From NCBI RefSeq assembly GCF_009909185.1, contig NZ_JAAAMV010000020.1:1-64000 (forward strand): 64,000 bases of DNA, in the 5' to 3' direction. Made by a program: the position numbers and the translations under genes. Shown piece by piece: positions 27,164 through 36,247 of the stretch (position 1 is its first letter; each line of letters begins with the position of its first letter). A model generated the notes under the pieces. The model worked only from the letters and a program-made list of their open reading frames with translations, made no database searches and had not been told where the DNA came from. Source of the DNA: Paenibacillus glycinis (GTDB taxonomy: Bacteria; Bacillota; Bacilli; Paenibacillales; Paenibacillaceae).

Positions 27164-27178
27164 CGTTACCGCTTACAC
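27164..27178 (-). promoter_or_regulatory. cre-like site, locus B importer operon
   Basis: The reverse complement GTGTAAGCGGTAACG matches the cre core TGTAAGCGGTAAC; only the two outer W positions differ. It lies about 20 bp after the -10 box, a roadblock position. Confidence 0.5.
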
Positions 27179-27197
27179 AAACAAAGGAGGGTTTTAC

Positions 27198-28754
27198 ATG
27201 CAACGCAAATCCAAAATCGCCACCACGCTTCTCACCGTCGCGTTCGTTTCTTCGCTCGCGCTGACGGGCTGCGGAAATTCGAACGACGGGAACGGCGCGA
27301 ACGCGACTAACGCGGCGGAGCCGGAGACCGCGAACACGAACGCGAATGCGGCGCAAACGGAGAACGCGGCGCCCGCGGACGAGAAACCGGCCCTGGATCC
27401 GGTAGAGCTGTCGATCTACTATCCGGGCACCGAGCAGAAGGACGTAGCCGCGGTCGAAGAAGAAATGAACAAGGAGCTCAAGGACAAAATCAACGCCACC
27501 GTCAAAATCAACGCGGTCGACTGGGGCAACTGGGCCCAGAAAATCAACCTGATGGTCGCCTCCGGAGAGCCGTTCGACCTCTTGTTCACGGCCGGCTGGG
27601 ATAATTTCAGCGGCAATGTCGCCAAGGGCGCCTTCCTCGACGTCACTTCCCTGATCGACCAATACGCCCCGGAAACGAAAGCGCAGATGAATCCGGAGCT
27701 GCTGACGGGCACGGCGATCGACGGCAAGAACTACGCGGTGCCGGTAGAGAAAGAAATGGCCAGCGAATTCGGCATCGTGCTGAACAAAGACCTCGTGGAC
27801 AAGTACAGCTTCGATATCAGCACGATCAAGACGTACGAGGACCTGGAGCCGATGCTGCAGGTCATCAAAGAGAAAGAGCCGAACGTGACGCCGTTCTGGG
27901 GCGGTAAAAACAACGTCACCCTCATCCCGTTCGAGCAAATCGGCGCCGTACCCGGCGCGATCAAGAAGGATGGCGGCACGACGGTCGTCGACCAGTGGGA
28001 ATCGCCCGAAATGCTGCAAATGCTGAAGCTGATGAAGGACTGGAATGGCAAAGGCTATTTCCAGAAGGATCCGGCCACTCAAAAAGACGCCGCTCCCGGC
28101 AACAAAGCAGGCACGGTCTTCGCGCAATGGCAGCAGCTCACGCCGGGCAAAGACAAGGTGCTCAGCCAGCAATGGGGCCATCCGATGGTGCAAGTCGTCA
28201 TGACGGAGCCTTATACGACAAGCGGCGATCTGAACGGCGCCATGACGGCCATCTCCCGGACCTCCAAAAATCCGGAGCGCGCCATGATGCTGATCAACCT
28301 GCTGCATACGGACGCCAAGCTGCTGAACACGCTCGTAAACGGCGTGGAAGGCAAGCATTTCGCGAAAGCAAGCGATACGGTCATCAAGCTGCCGGACGGC
28401 GTTCAAGCCGGCCAAAGCGGTTACACGCCAGGCAACAACTACATGTTCGGCAACCAATTCCTCAACTATCTGTGGGATAACGAGGATCCGCAAAAATGGG
28501 AAGCGTACAAGGCGTTCAATGCCTCGGCGAAGCCATCGCCGATCGTCGGCTTCAGCTATAACGCCGAACCGGTCAAGAACGAAGAAGCGGCCATCAACAA
28601 CATCTTCAACTCGTTCATCGACGGCCTCAGCACCGGCGTCATGGATCCCGACAAGGATCTGCCCGACTTTATCGCCAAGATGAAGCAAGCCGGACTGGAT
28701 AAAGTCATTGCCGAGAAACAAAAGCAAGTCGATGCTTTCCTAAGCGGCAAGTAA
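27198..28754 (+). CDS. Lpl-type ABC importer substrate-binding lipoprotein, locus B
   Basis: A 518-residue binding protein with lipobox 'ALTGC' (Cys24), an Asn/Ala-rich linker to about residue 60, and the fold opening 'VELSIYYPGTEQKDV'. Long LplA-type binding proteins with a C-terminal 'AGLDKVIAEKQKQVDAFLSG' carry oligosaccharides released by secreted hydrolases. AAAGGAGG precedes the ATG. It heads an operon of binding protein, two permeases and a glycosidase, and shares its two-box control element with the GH30 gene, so the substrate is likely the GH30 product. Confidence 0.9.
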   Translation: MQRKSKIATTLLTVAFVSSLALTGCGNSNDGNGANATNAAEPETANTNANAAQTENAAPADEKPALDPVELSIYYPGTEQKDVAAVEEEMNKELKDKINATVKINAVDWGNWAQKINLMVASGEPFDLLFTAGWDNFSGNVAKGAFLDVTSLIDQYAPETKAQMNPELLTGTAIDGKNYAVPVEKEMASEFGIVLNKDLVDKYSFDISTIKTYEDLEPMLQVIKEKEPNVTPFWGGKNNVTLIPFEQIGAVPGAIKKDGGTTVVDQWESPEMLQMLKLMKDWNGKGYFQKDPATQKDAAPGNKAGTVFAQWQQLTPGKDKVLSQQWGHPMVQVVMTEPYTTSGDLNGAMTAISRTSKNPERAMMLINLLHTDAKLLNTLVNGVEGKHFAKASDTVIKLPDGVQAGQSGYTPGNNYMFGNQFLNYLWDNEDPQKWEAYKAFNASAKPSPIVGFSYNAEPVKNEEAAINNIFNSFIDGLSTGVMDPDKDLPDFIAKMKQAGLDKVIAEKQKQVDAFLSGK

Positions 28755-28776
28755 GCAATACCTGCAGGCGAATAGC

Positions 28777-28806
28777 GAGGCCGGCATGTATACGATTGCC
28801 GGCCTC
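28777..28806 (+). other. intercistronic stem-loop between binding protein and permeases
   Basis: A 10-bp stem GAGGCCGGCA / TGCCGGCCTC is followed by TTCAATT, which lacks a real U-tract. Such hairpins after binding-protein genes stabilise the upstream message or limit read-through, keeping binding protein above permease. Confidence 0.6.
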
Positions 28807-28835
28807 TTCAATTGATCGTGAAAGGAGCGGAGCTC

Positions 28836-29759
28836 ATGAACCGTCGCGCTGGCTTGCTATTCAACCTCGTGAAATACCGCGCCTTGTTCCTGATGCTGAT
28901 TTTGCCGGCAGCGGTACTGGTGTTCAATAACTATATCCCGATGTTCGGCGGCATCGTCGCCTTCAAGAACTACAATTTCGAGGGCGGCATCCTGGGAAGT
29001 CCCTGGGAAGGGTTGGATAATTTCAAGTTTTTGTTCCAAACGGAAGATGCCTTGATCGCGACCCGCAATACCCTGCTTTATAATGGATTGTTTATCGTCC
29101 TTAACACGGTCGGAGCCATACTTCTGGCCATCGCGCTGAACGAATTGCGAAGCCGGAAACTGGCGAGGTTTTTTCAAAGCAGCTTGCTTTTCCCTTATTT
29201 CTTGTCTTTCGTCGCCGTCAGCTATCTCGCCTACGCCTTCCTCGGCGGATACGGCTATATCAACAAAGTCATTTTGGAGCCGCTCGGGTTCCATGAAATC
29301 TCGTGGTATACCGAACCTAAGTACTGGACGGTCATTCTACCGCTCGTTAACCTTTGGAAAAATGTCGGCTACGGGATGGTCCTTTATTTGGCCGCCATCA
29401 TCGGAATCGATCAGGAATATTACGAGGCAGCCGTTATCGACGGAGCCTCCAAATGGCAGCAGATTCGGAAAATCACGATCCCGTTGATCGTCCCGGTCAT
29501 CATCGTGATGGTTATCTTGCAAATCGGCCGCATCTTCAATGCGGATTTCGGCTTGTTTTATCAAGTGCCGCTCAATACGGGCGTGCTTTACCCGACGACA
29601 AACGTTATTGATACCTTCACCTACCGCTCGCTGCTTGTCACCGGCAATGTAGGGATGTCGGCAGCCGCTTCCCTTTATCAATCGGTGGTCGGGTTCGTGC
29701 TCGTGCTGCTGACCAATTTCATCTTGCGCAAGTCAAGCCGCGAAAACGCGCTGTTTTAG
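28836..29759 (+). CDS. Lpl-type ABC importer permease (LplB type), locus B
   Basis: A 307-residue permease beginning 'MNRRAGLLFNLVKYRALFLM', with six predicted TM segments and EAA loop 'EAAVIDGASKWQQIRKITIP'. 'NNYIPMFGGIVAFKNYNF' is a signature of the LplB branch. The ATG at 28836 follows AAAGGAGCGG; an in-frame start eight codons earlier lacks a Shine-Dalgarno. It pairs with the next permease; no ATPase gene is present. Confidence 0.92.
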   Translation: MNRRAGLLFNLVKYRALFLMLILPAAVLVFNNYIPMFGGIVAFKNYNFEGGILGSPWEGLDNFKFLFQTEDALIATRNTLLYNGLFIVLNTVGAILLAIALNELRSRKLARFFQSSLLFPYFLSFVAVSYLAYAFLGGYGYINKVILEPLGFHEISWYTEPKYWTVILPLVNLWKNVGYGMVLYLAAIIGIDQEYYEAAVIDGASKWQQIRKITIPLIVPVIIVMVILQIGRIFNADFGLFYQVPLNTGVLYPTTNVIDTFTYRSLLVTGNVGMSAAASLYQSVVGFVLVLLTNFILRKSSRENALF

Positions 29760-29771
29760 GAGGGAACCGAA

Positions 29772-30734
29772 ATGAATGCTCACGCCGACGCTCAGGTCTC
29801 GGGCGGCCGTCCTGCGGAAAAAAAACGCGCGGTGAAGAAGGAATATTCAAGCAATAGCTTAACGGGCTGGGCGAACGGGCTTCTAGTCGCCGTCTTCATG
29901 CTGCTTAGCTTGGCATGCCTGTATCCGGTGCTGCTTGTCATCGCGGTATCGCTCACGGACGAGCAGGCGATCGTGACTCATGGCTACAATATTATTCCAA
30001 GGGAATTCTCGGTGTACGCGTACCGCTATTTGTTCGAAGACGCGACGCAGATCTTCCGCGGGTACGGCGTCTCGATTCTGGTCACGGTAATCGGCACGAT
30101 CGGGAGCCTGCTGCTGACCTCGCTGCTCGCATTTCCGCTCTCCCGCAGAGACATGCCTTACCGCAACGTCATTGCCTTTGCCGTATTCTTCACGATGCTC
30201 TTCAGCGGCGGGCTCGTCCCGTGGTATCTCGTCTATAATGCGGCAGGCCTTAACAATACGCTGCTCGCGCTCATTGTTCCGCATCTGGTAATGCCGTTCA
30301 ATGTCATCATCATGCGTACCTTCTTCGCGAACACGATACCGGTGTCGCTGATCGAATCGGCCAAGATCGACGGGGCCGGGGAATTCCGGATTTTCGCCCG
30401 AATCGTCCTGCCGCTATCCTTGCCGGTCATGGCGTCCATCGGCTTGTTTCAGACGCTGGCCTATTGGAACGATTGGTTCACGAGCTCGGTGTTCATCAGC
30501 GACAACCATCTGGTGAGCCTGCAATACCTCATGTACAAGACCATCTACAACATTCAATATTTGAGTTCCGGCTTGGTCGACGCTTCCGTTGCCGGCACGG
30601 CCTCGGCGGCGATTCCGACCGAGACGGTCCGGATGGCGATGGCGATCGTCGGCATCGGGCCCATCGTGTTCGTCTATCCGTTTTTGCAGAAATATTTCGT
30701 CAAAGGCTTGACCGTCGGAGCCGTCAAAGGCTGA
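29772..30734 (+). CDS. Lpl-type ABC importer permease (LplC/YtcP type), locus B
   Basis: A 320-residue permease. A cytoplasmic N-terminal tail of about 35 charged residues precedes TM1; the EAA loop is 'ESAKIDGAGEFRIFARIVLP', and the end 'LQKYFVKGLTVGAVKG' is typical of the LplC branch. AGGAGGG lies before the ATG, 12 bp after the first permease. It forms the membrane channel with its partner. Confidence 0.92.
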   Translation: MNAHADAQVSGGRPAEKKRAVKKEYSSNSLTGWANGLLVAVFMLLSLACLYPVLLVIAVSLTDEQAIVTHGYNIIPREFSVYAYRYLFEDATQIFRGYGVSILVTVIGTIGSLLLTSLLAFPLSRRDMPYRNVIAFAVFFTMLFSGGLVPWYLVYNAAGLNNTLLALIVPHLVMPFNVIIMRTFFANTIPVSLIESAKIDGAGEFRIFARIVLPLSLPVMASIGLFQTLAYWNDWFTSSVFISDNHLVSLQYLMYKTIYNIQYLSSGLVDASVAGTASAAIPTETVRMAMAIVGIGPIVFVYPFLQKYFVKGLTVGAVKG

Positions 30735-30776
30735 CGAGCCGGCGCATGCCGGACAAGAATAAGGAGGCAGCCTCAC

Positions 30777-32810
30777 GTGAACGACCCGTTGGATAATTAC
30801 GCGCTTGATCTGCGCAAAAGCACGGCTCCGCCCAATCATATCGCGGTGAGCAGCTTGTACAGCGTCACGGCACCCCAGTACGGCACGGTGACGGGTGTCA
30901 AAGGCTGCTACTCGCCGCCCTATGCGGCGGGCGAGCTGCAATTTGGTTTGGACTTGGTAGCTGACGGCCACAAAGTCGAGGATACCGGCAATTTGGGCAA
31001 ACGGGACTGCGGTCTCCTGTTCGCGGGGGCGGTGTGGCGACCCGACCGCATCGTTCGCCGCGGAACGTATCATTGGCTGAAGGAAGAGGGACTTGTGTCG
31101 CTGGGCGTAATTAGCGAACTCGTGCCGTTAACCGGCAAGGCCGGCTTCGTGCTCGCAGTGCGGGTTACGAACCGCTGCGACAGAAGCGTCGCACTGGAAA
31201 TCATGCCGCGGCTTGAGCCGGGGAGCGTCCGCAAGGTGCCGTTAGGCGCATGGAATTTCAGCCCTCCGGTAGGCGGAACGATTCCGAAGCGTCTAGGCGA
31301 CGAATCCGTCTGGGAGAACGAAGCCGTGCGGATCTCCGTCTATCATGACCGGCTTTCCGCCATTATGTCGCCGGGACAGGAATACGCGTTTCGCATCGCG
31401 GTCGTCCTGACCGATGCCGGCAGGGAGTCCCCCTTGCCGAATAGTTTGGCCGACTGGGCGAAGGAGACGGAAGAACGCTGGAGAGGACTTATCGCCCGTT
31501 CGGAAACGGCCATGCCGCGGCTGGAGACCGATATTCCGGGACTCGAGGCGTATTATCGCCGGTCGCTGATCAGCGGCTTGATCTGTCTGTGGGACCATCC
31601 GGAGTTCAAAATCCGACCGTTTCCGGTCACCTCCGGCATCGACGGAGGCGGCATCAACAATTACCCGTGGGATGCGGCGGGTTACGTGGGTCAAACCTTG
31701 ACGATGCTGCTGGGCAGCGAAGGCTCGCTGCAGTACCTGCGTTTTATGGAAGAAGGCGGGATCGATCGGCATATTTGTTTCGCCCCTGACGGCACGGGCT
31801 ACGAGCCGTTCGCGTATTCCTACAGCTTGTGGGCATTCTTTCATTTTGCCTGGTCGCTCTTCAGCCAGCATGGCGTGATCGCCGAGCTTTACCCGGTGCT
31901 GCGACGCGTGCTGGAGATCGACGAGGAGAGGCTGCTTCGCCGGGGCGAGCTGCTCGATTACGGCAATCATCATCATCTGCTGGAGATGCGCGGCAGCGGC
32001 TACGAGCACGTGGTCGCGAGTCCGAACGCGGAACGCGCCTGGTGCTACGACAGGCTGGCGGAATTGGCGGCGCATCTCGGCCTGGAGGAGGCGGAGGGCT
32101 GGCGCGGCAAGTCCGCGCGCATTCGCCGCGCGATCCGGGAAGACTTGTGGGACGACGAGGCGAAATGGTTCCGCAGCCTGTACCCCGGGGGGCACCGGGA
32201 GATCGTGTATTCGATCCAGGCTTACGACGCGCTGCGGATGGGGGCTTGCACGCCCGAGATGGAGCGCGCGCTGTTATCGCATTTGCGCGACGGGGCGTTT
32301 CTCGGGCAGTTCGGCGTATCCAGCATATCCGCGGAGGATGAGCTTCACTACGAGTTGAACGATCCCGACTGGTCGGGCGGAGGCAGCTTCGGCGGCGAAG
32401 GACCGATACTGGCGCAGACGCTGTGGGAGATCGGCCGGCCGGAGCTGGCTTGGGACGTCCTGAAGCGCCATCTGTGGATCGGCGCCCGACTGCCGTACGT
32501 GCCGCAGGAGCATTATTGCGATCGGCCGGCCGTTCCCGCGCACAAGCGGGCCAATAACATCTCCGGCATGGCCGGCTCCCAGGCGATTATCTTCGGCATG
32601 GCCGGCATCCGTCCGCAGCTGGACGGCAGCCTGCACATTCATCCGCAGCCGCCCGAGGAAGGGCGAGTCTCGCTCATCGGCTATGACTTCCGCGGACATC
32701 TCTACGACGTCCACATGGCGCCGGGGCATTGCCGGATTGTGCGCGACGGCAGCGAAATCTACAGCGGCGTTCCGGAGCTCCGGACGATCGGGCAAGCGGC
32801 GGCCGTGTAG
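30777..32810 (+). CDS. six-hairpin (alpha/alpha)6-barrel glycosidase, family not assigned
   Basis: A 677-residue cytoplasmic protein with no signal peptide. The first 250 or so residues are beta-rich, the rest looks like an (alpha/alpha)6 barrel, with 'TSGIDGGGINNYPWDAAGYV' near residue 285 and acidic candidates in 'SSISAEDELHYELND' and 'FGGEGPILAQTLWEIG'. The layout is that of the GH15/GH63/GH78-like clan, but I cannot pick a family. It starts with GTG at 30777 after AAGGAGG. As the last gene of the importer operon it probably hydrolyses the imported oligosaccharide inside the cell. Confidence 0.72.
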   Translation: MNDPLDNYALDLRKSTAPPNHIAVSSLYSVTAPQYGTVTGVKGCYSPPYAAGELQFGLDLVADGHKVEDTGNLGKRDCGLLFAGAVWRPDRIVRRGTYHWLKEEGLVSLGVISELVPLTGKAGFVLAVRVTNRCDRSVALEIMPRLEPGSVRKVPLGAWNFSPPVGGTIPKRLGDESVWENEAVRISVYHDRLSAIMSPGQEYAFRIAVVLTDAGRESPLPNSLADWAKETEERWRGLIARSETAMPRLETDIPGLEAYYRRSLISGLICLWDHPEFKIRPFPVTSGIDGGGINNYPWDAAGYVGQTLTMLLGSEGSLQYLRFMEEGGIDRHICFAPDGTGYEPFAYSYSLWAFFHFAWSLFSQHGVIAELYPVLRRVLEIDEERLLRRGELLDYGNHHHLLEMRGSGYEHVVASPNAERAWCYDRLAELAAHLGLEEAEGWRGKSARIRRAIREDLWDDEAKWFRSLYPGGHREIVYSIQAYDALRMGACTPEMERALLSHLRDGAFLGQFGVSSISAEDELHYELNDPDWSGGGSFGGEGPILAQTLWEIGRPELAWDVLKRHLWIGARLPYVPQEHYCDRPAVPAHKRANNISGMAGSQAIIFGMAGIRPQLDGSLHIHPQPPEEGRVSLIGYDFRGHLYDVHMAPGHCRIVRDGSEIYSGVPELRTIGQAAAV

Positions 32811-32860
32811 TATCGGTCGGGAGACGACGACGTCGTTCGCAATTATTTGTGAAGAAAATG

Positions 32861-32890
32861 TTGACATCGGCGCCAGCTTCATGGTATTTT
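32861..32890 (+). promoter_or_regulatory. promoter of tRNA-Leu copy 2
   Basis: TTGACA (32861-32866), 18-bp spacer, TATTTT (32885-32890), 44 bp before the mature tRNA. Confidence 0.6.
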
Positions 32891-32934
32891 AATAAACGTT
32901 GCTTCCGATATACGAGAAACGACATCTGCCAGAT

Positions 32935-33021
32935 GCGGTCGTGGCGGAATTGGCAGACGCGCTAGATTCAGGTTCTAGTGGTGTAACAGCCGTGGAGGTT
33001 CGAGTCCTCTCGACCGCACCA
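32935..33021 (+). tRNA. tRNA-Leu (anticodon CAG), copy 2, CCA encoded
   Basis: The first 84 nt are identical to copy 1. The 3' CCA is encoded (33019-33021). CATCTG-C-CAGATG, a perfect inverted repeat, abuts the 5' end. Confidence 0.97.
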
Positions 33022-33036
33022 ACTTCACACATCCAA

Positions 33037-33068
33037 GAAGCCCCGCTTACGGCAGGGCTTCTTTTTTT
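33037..33068 (+). terminator. terminator after tRNA-Leu copy 2
   Basis: GAAGCCC / GGGCTTC with an 11-nt loop, followed by seven T. Confidence 0.85.
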
Positions 33069-33192
33069 GTCGTCGTCGAAGCGCCGACCCTGCCGATTAT
33101 CCCGGAAGCTCGGGCAAGCCGGCGCCGCACGGCGGCAACCGCATCGTTGCGACCGGAAAATTCGGACGCGAGACGCTAGATTTCCTTTATCC

Positions 33193-33216
33193 GGAGATAC
33201 TACAGGAGATACTGCA
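33193..33216 (+). repeat. 12-bp tandem repeat upstream of the P450 gene
   Basis: GGAGATACTACA and GGAGATACTGCA are directly adjacent, 63 bp before the P450 start. It could be an operator or a chance duplication. Confidence 0.4.
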
Positions 33217-33278
33217 ATCGAAAGGCAATGACGTCGCCGCCTGGGATGCTTGCCTTGTCAACTGAAGGAGGAACTCGG

Positions 33279-34466
33279 ATGAATAACGTCAAATACGCCA
33301 ATATGCTGGTTATGCCGGAGCTCGACACGACGGAGAAGCGTCTGCTCCCGTTCGGGATCCTGTCGCGTCTGCGGGAAGAATCGCCGGTCCGTTACGATGC
33401 CGTTCGCGGATGTTGGGAGGTTTTCGCTTACGAGGACGTCCACCAGGTGCTGAAGGACCACGGCCATTTCTCGTCCGCCCGCGGCGCGAGCGCGGGAGAA
33501 AGCGTGTTATTCTCGGATCCGCCCAGGCATACCCAGCTTCGCGATCTGGTCAACAAAGCGTTCACGCCGCGCGCGATCCAGGAATTCACCCCGCGAATCG
33601 AATCCATCGTCCATGATTTGCTGGCGCATGCGGACGGCAGCGGCATGGATATCGTCCATGATTACGCGACGCCTTTGCCAGTCATCATCATTGCCGAGTT
33701 GCTCGGCGCCCCCCAGGAAGACCGCGACCGCTTCAAACGATGGTCCGACGTGCTCGTCGAAAGCGCGCAGAACGATACCGAGGAGGCGTTTCGCGGCGTG
33801 ATGGAGCGGCGGCAGCAGGCGATATCGGAGCTGTCCGCGTACTTCACGTCCTTGCTGGAGCTTCGGGCGAAGCGACCGCAGGACGATCTGATCTCGCTGC
33901 TGCTGATGGCCGAAATCGACGGAGAGCGGCTGACTCCCCGGGAATTGATCAGCTTCTGCGTCCTGCTGATGGTGGCCGGGAACGAGACGACGACCAATCT
34001 GATCACGAACGGCGTGCGCCTCCTGACCGAACAGCCCGACTTGCAGCGGGAGCTGAGACGGAACCTTGACCTCGTTCCCGAATTCGTCGAAGAAACGCTG
34101 CGGTTTTACCCGCCGGTCGTGGCCATCGGCCGCGTCGCGAAGCAGGACACGGCGATCGGGTCCTCGACGGTCAAGGCGGGCGAACAGATCATTGCCTGGG
34201 TTGGCGCGGCCAATCGCGATCCGGGGAAATTCCATGACCCCGATTCGTTTCTGCTCGGACGCAAGCCGAACCCTCATCTGAGCTTCGGCTTCGGCATTCA
34301 TTTCTGCCTCGGGGCGCCGCTTGCCCGGCTGGAAGCCAAGCATGCCCTGGGAGCGCTGCTCCGTCATGCCGAGGCGCTCGCGGCGGCGCCCGACCGGACG
34401 CTGACGCCGATCGCGAGTTCGTTCGTGTTCGGCGTCAAGAGCTTCCCGGTCGCGTTCCGATCATGA
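33279..34466 (+). CDS. cytochrome P450
   Basis: A 395-residue soluble P450 of the bacterial class I type. I-helix 'VAGNETTTN', K-helix 'EETLR' (ExxR) and heme-binding 'FGFGIHFCLG' with Cys343 as thiolate ligand are all present. It would hydroxylate or epoxidise a small hydrophobic substrate using electrons from a ferredoxin or flavodoxin, none of which is encoded nearby. The ATG at 33279 follows AAGGAGG; the frame opens 17 codons earlier. It is a single gene between the tRNA terminator and its own terminator. The substrate cannot be told. Confidence 0.95.
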   Translation: MNNVKYANMLVMPELDTTEKRLLPFGILSRLREESPVRYDAVRGCWEVFAYEDVHQVLKDHGHFSSARGASAGESVLFSDPPRHTQLRDLVNKAFTPRAIQEFTPRIESIVHDLLAHADGSGMDIVHDYATPLPVIIIAELLGAPQEDRDRFKRWSDVLVESAQNDTEEAFRGVMERRQQAISELSAYFTSLLELRAKRPQDDLISLLLMAEIDGERLTPRELISFCVLLMVAGNETTTNLITNGVRLLTEQPDLQRELRRNLDLVPEFVEETLRFYPPVVAIGRVAKQDTAIGSSTVKAGEQIIAWVGAANRDPGKFHDPDSFLLGRKPNPHLSFGFGIHFCLGAPLARLEAKHALGALLRHAEALAAAPDRTLTPIASSFVFGVKSFPVAFRS

Positions 34467-34513
34467 TCGCCGCGGGGAATTGGCATGCCGTACCGGCTGC
34501 CGATTCCGAGCTC

Positions 34514-34537
34514 GCCCTTCCTTCCGGAAGGGCTTAT
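34514..34537 (+). terminator. intrinsic terminator after the P450 gene
   Basis: GCCCTTCC-ttcc-GGAAGGGC followed by TTATT, 47 bp after the stop. Confidence 0.6.
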
Positions 34538-34576
34538 TGCGTTATCCGGTCCCGACTGACAATGATTTCCGCGCGG

Positions 34577-34633
34577 TTGGAGACAATTTGTTGACAACTT
34601 GTCAACTTTCCGATGACATTCGAGCGTTATAAC
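34577..34633 (+). promoter_or_regulatory. locus C control element, copy 1, with promoter of the amidase gene
   Basis: TTGGAGACAATTTGTT followed by G and ACAA (34577-34597); the same 21-bp box with one change is at 38935. GACAA/GACAA/GACAT repeats begin at offsets 6, 17 and 39, i.e. on an 11-bp period. A -10 TATAAC lies at 34628-34633, 51 bp from the box start. GTTGACAA-c-TTGTCAAC (34590-34606) forms an inverted repeat. Confidence 0.6.
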
Positions 34634-34673
34634 TAAGAGACGAACAGCAACGATCATCCGTCGGGAGGACAAC

Positions 34674-35432
34674 ATGAAGAGACGCAGGAGATTGAGAAGA
34701 CCGGTCCGATTGGCGATAACGGTCATCTTGTTATTCGTGATCGGCGGTTCGCTGGCTTCGCTGCTGCGCCATCATGCGGAGGATCCGAGACCGCTTGAGG
34801 GCGGCCCGTCCGGCAGCATGACCGTGGCGGATGGCGACGATCCGCCGGACAACGTGTACCGCGTCGTCATCGACCCCGGGCACGGCGGCAAGGATCCGGG
34901 CTCCGAGGGGAGCAGCGGCCAATGGGAGAAGGACAGCAATCTATCCCTCGCCATGAAAATTTATGATTTGCTCAAGAGCGACCCCGCTTTCGCACCTAGG
35001 CTGACTCGCTCGGACGATACGTTCGTGGAGTTGGCGGATCGCGCGGCGATGGCAAACGACTGGCATGCGGACGCGCTGCTATCGATCCACGACAACGCGT
35101 TCGAGGATCCGAGCGTCGGGGGAACGGAGACGTACTATAAGTATGCGAGCGGCATGCCGCTCGCGATGGCCATTCATCAGCAGGTGGTGGCGGCCTTGGG
35201 CTTTCCCGACCGCGGCGTGAAAGAGGAGCAGCTGAAGGTGCTTGCCTTAAGCGAGATGCCGGCGGTCCTGGTCGAGCCCGGCTATATCACGAATCCCGGC
35301 GAGGAATCCGTCATGCTGAGCGAGGACGGACAGATGAAGGCGGCGCAAGCGATCGTGGACGGCTTGAAATCCTTCTTGCAGGCTTCCGGAACGGGCGCCG
35401 ATTCCCCGGCAGGCGCAGTCTCCGGGCAATGA
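34674..35432 (+). CDS. N-acetylmuramoyl-L-alanine amidase (Amidase_3), membrane-anchored
   Basis: A 252-residue protein with a very basic N-terminus, one TM segment (about 13-30), a short linker and an Amidase_3 domain from about residue 60. The zinc ligands His70 ('DPGHGG'), Glu85 ('WEKD') and His139 ('SIHDN') and catalytic Glu201 ('LVEPGYITN') are all present, so it should be active. It cleaves the amide between MurNAc and the stem peptide. There is no SPOR or SH3 wall-binding module. GGGAGGA precedes the ATG. The shared upstream element links it to the importer operon at 39 kb and, by inference, to the OmpR-type regulator encoded next. Confidence 0.92.
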   Translation: MKRRRRLRRPVRLAITVILLFVIGGSLASLLRHHAEDPRPLEGGPSGSMTVADGDDPPDNVYRVVIDPGHGGKDPGSEGSSGQWEKDSNLSLAMKIYDLLKSDPAFAPRLTRSDDTFVELADRAAMANDWHADALLSIHDNAFEDPSVGGTETYYKYASGMPLAMAIHQQVVAALGFPDRGVKEEQLKVLALSEMPAVLVEPGYITNPGEESVMLSEDGQMKAAQAIVDGLKSFLQASGTGADSPAGAVSGQ

Positions 35433-35544
35433 ATGCCCGCCGGTACGCGCGGGCGCCGTTTCACAGCCGCTCGCCGAAACAGGCTTGCTAGCGTTGATAG
35501 AAGCTTCATTTCCTCCAAGGCGATGAATCAGATTGGAGCACGGC

Positions 35545-36243
35545 ATGGATAAAACGAAAATCCTCATTATCGAAGACGAAGAAGCGATCGCCGATCTGCT
35601 CGCTTACGGGCTGAACAAGGAAGGCTTTCTGACGCGGACGGCGGCGAACGGCGCCGAGGGTCTCGCCGAGCTGGACCGGTTCCAGCCGGACATGCTGCTG
35701 CTGGACTGGATGCTGCCCGACCAGAGCGGCCTGGATATCTGCAAGAAGGTGACCGCGAACTACAACATCCCGATTCTCATGATCACCGCAAGGTCCGACA
35801 TCACGGATAAGATCCTGGGCCTGGAGTTCGGCGCGGACGATTATATCACGAAGCCGTTCGACCTGCGGGAGGTCGTCGCGCGGATCCGCACGATTCTGAG
35901 GCGGCTGGCGCAGGCGAACCAGAACGTCGAGGAAGCGGCGGGGAAGGCGGCCTTGCGCTTCCGGAATATCGTCATCGAGCCGGACGAGCGGCTCGTGACG
36001 AAGAACGGCGAGCCGGTCGAGCTGACGCCGAAGGAGTTCGATCTGCTCACGACGCTGTTCGGGCACCGCGGCAAAATCTTCACGCGCTCGGAGCTGCTCG
36101 ATTTCGTATGGGGCTACGATTTTCCCGGCGATACGCGCACCGTCGACACGCATATCCAGCGCCTGCGCAAGAAGCTCGATGCCGCCGACCTGATCACGAC
36201 CGTGTTCGGGATCGGCTACAAGTTCGAGCGCCGGGCGGATTGA
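35545..36243 (+). CDS. OmpR-family response regulator, locus C
   Basis: A 232-residue regulator with receiver domain (Glu10-Asp11 acid pocket, phospho-Asp54 in 'LLLDWMLP', 'TKPFD' Lys) and a winged-helix DNA-binding domain ('LTPKEFDLLTTLFGHRGKIF', 'VDTHIQRLRKKL', 'GIGYKFERR'). The ATG at 35545 follows TTGGAG. The kinase starts 5 bp after its stop. OmpR-family regulators bind direct repeats with 10-11-bp period, which is what the shared element before the amidase and importer genes shows. Confidence 0.94.
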   Translation: MDKTKILIIEDEEAIADLLAYGLNKEGFLTRTAANGAEGLAELDRFQPDMLLLDWMLPDQSGLDICKKVTANYNIPILMITARSDITDKILGLEFGADDYITKPFDLREVVARIRTILRRLAQANQNVEEAAGKAALRFRNIVIEPDERLVTKNGEPVELTPKEFDLLTTLFGHRGKIFTRSELLDFVWGYDFPGDTRTVDTHIQRLRKKLDAADLITTVFGIGYKFERRAD

Positions 36244-36247
36244 CGCG

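Noticed and set aside
34591-34633. TTGACA before the amidase gene as a normal -35
   Set aside because: It is 31 bp from the best -10, too far for a sigma-A promoter; it is better explained as part of the repeated element.
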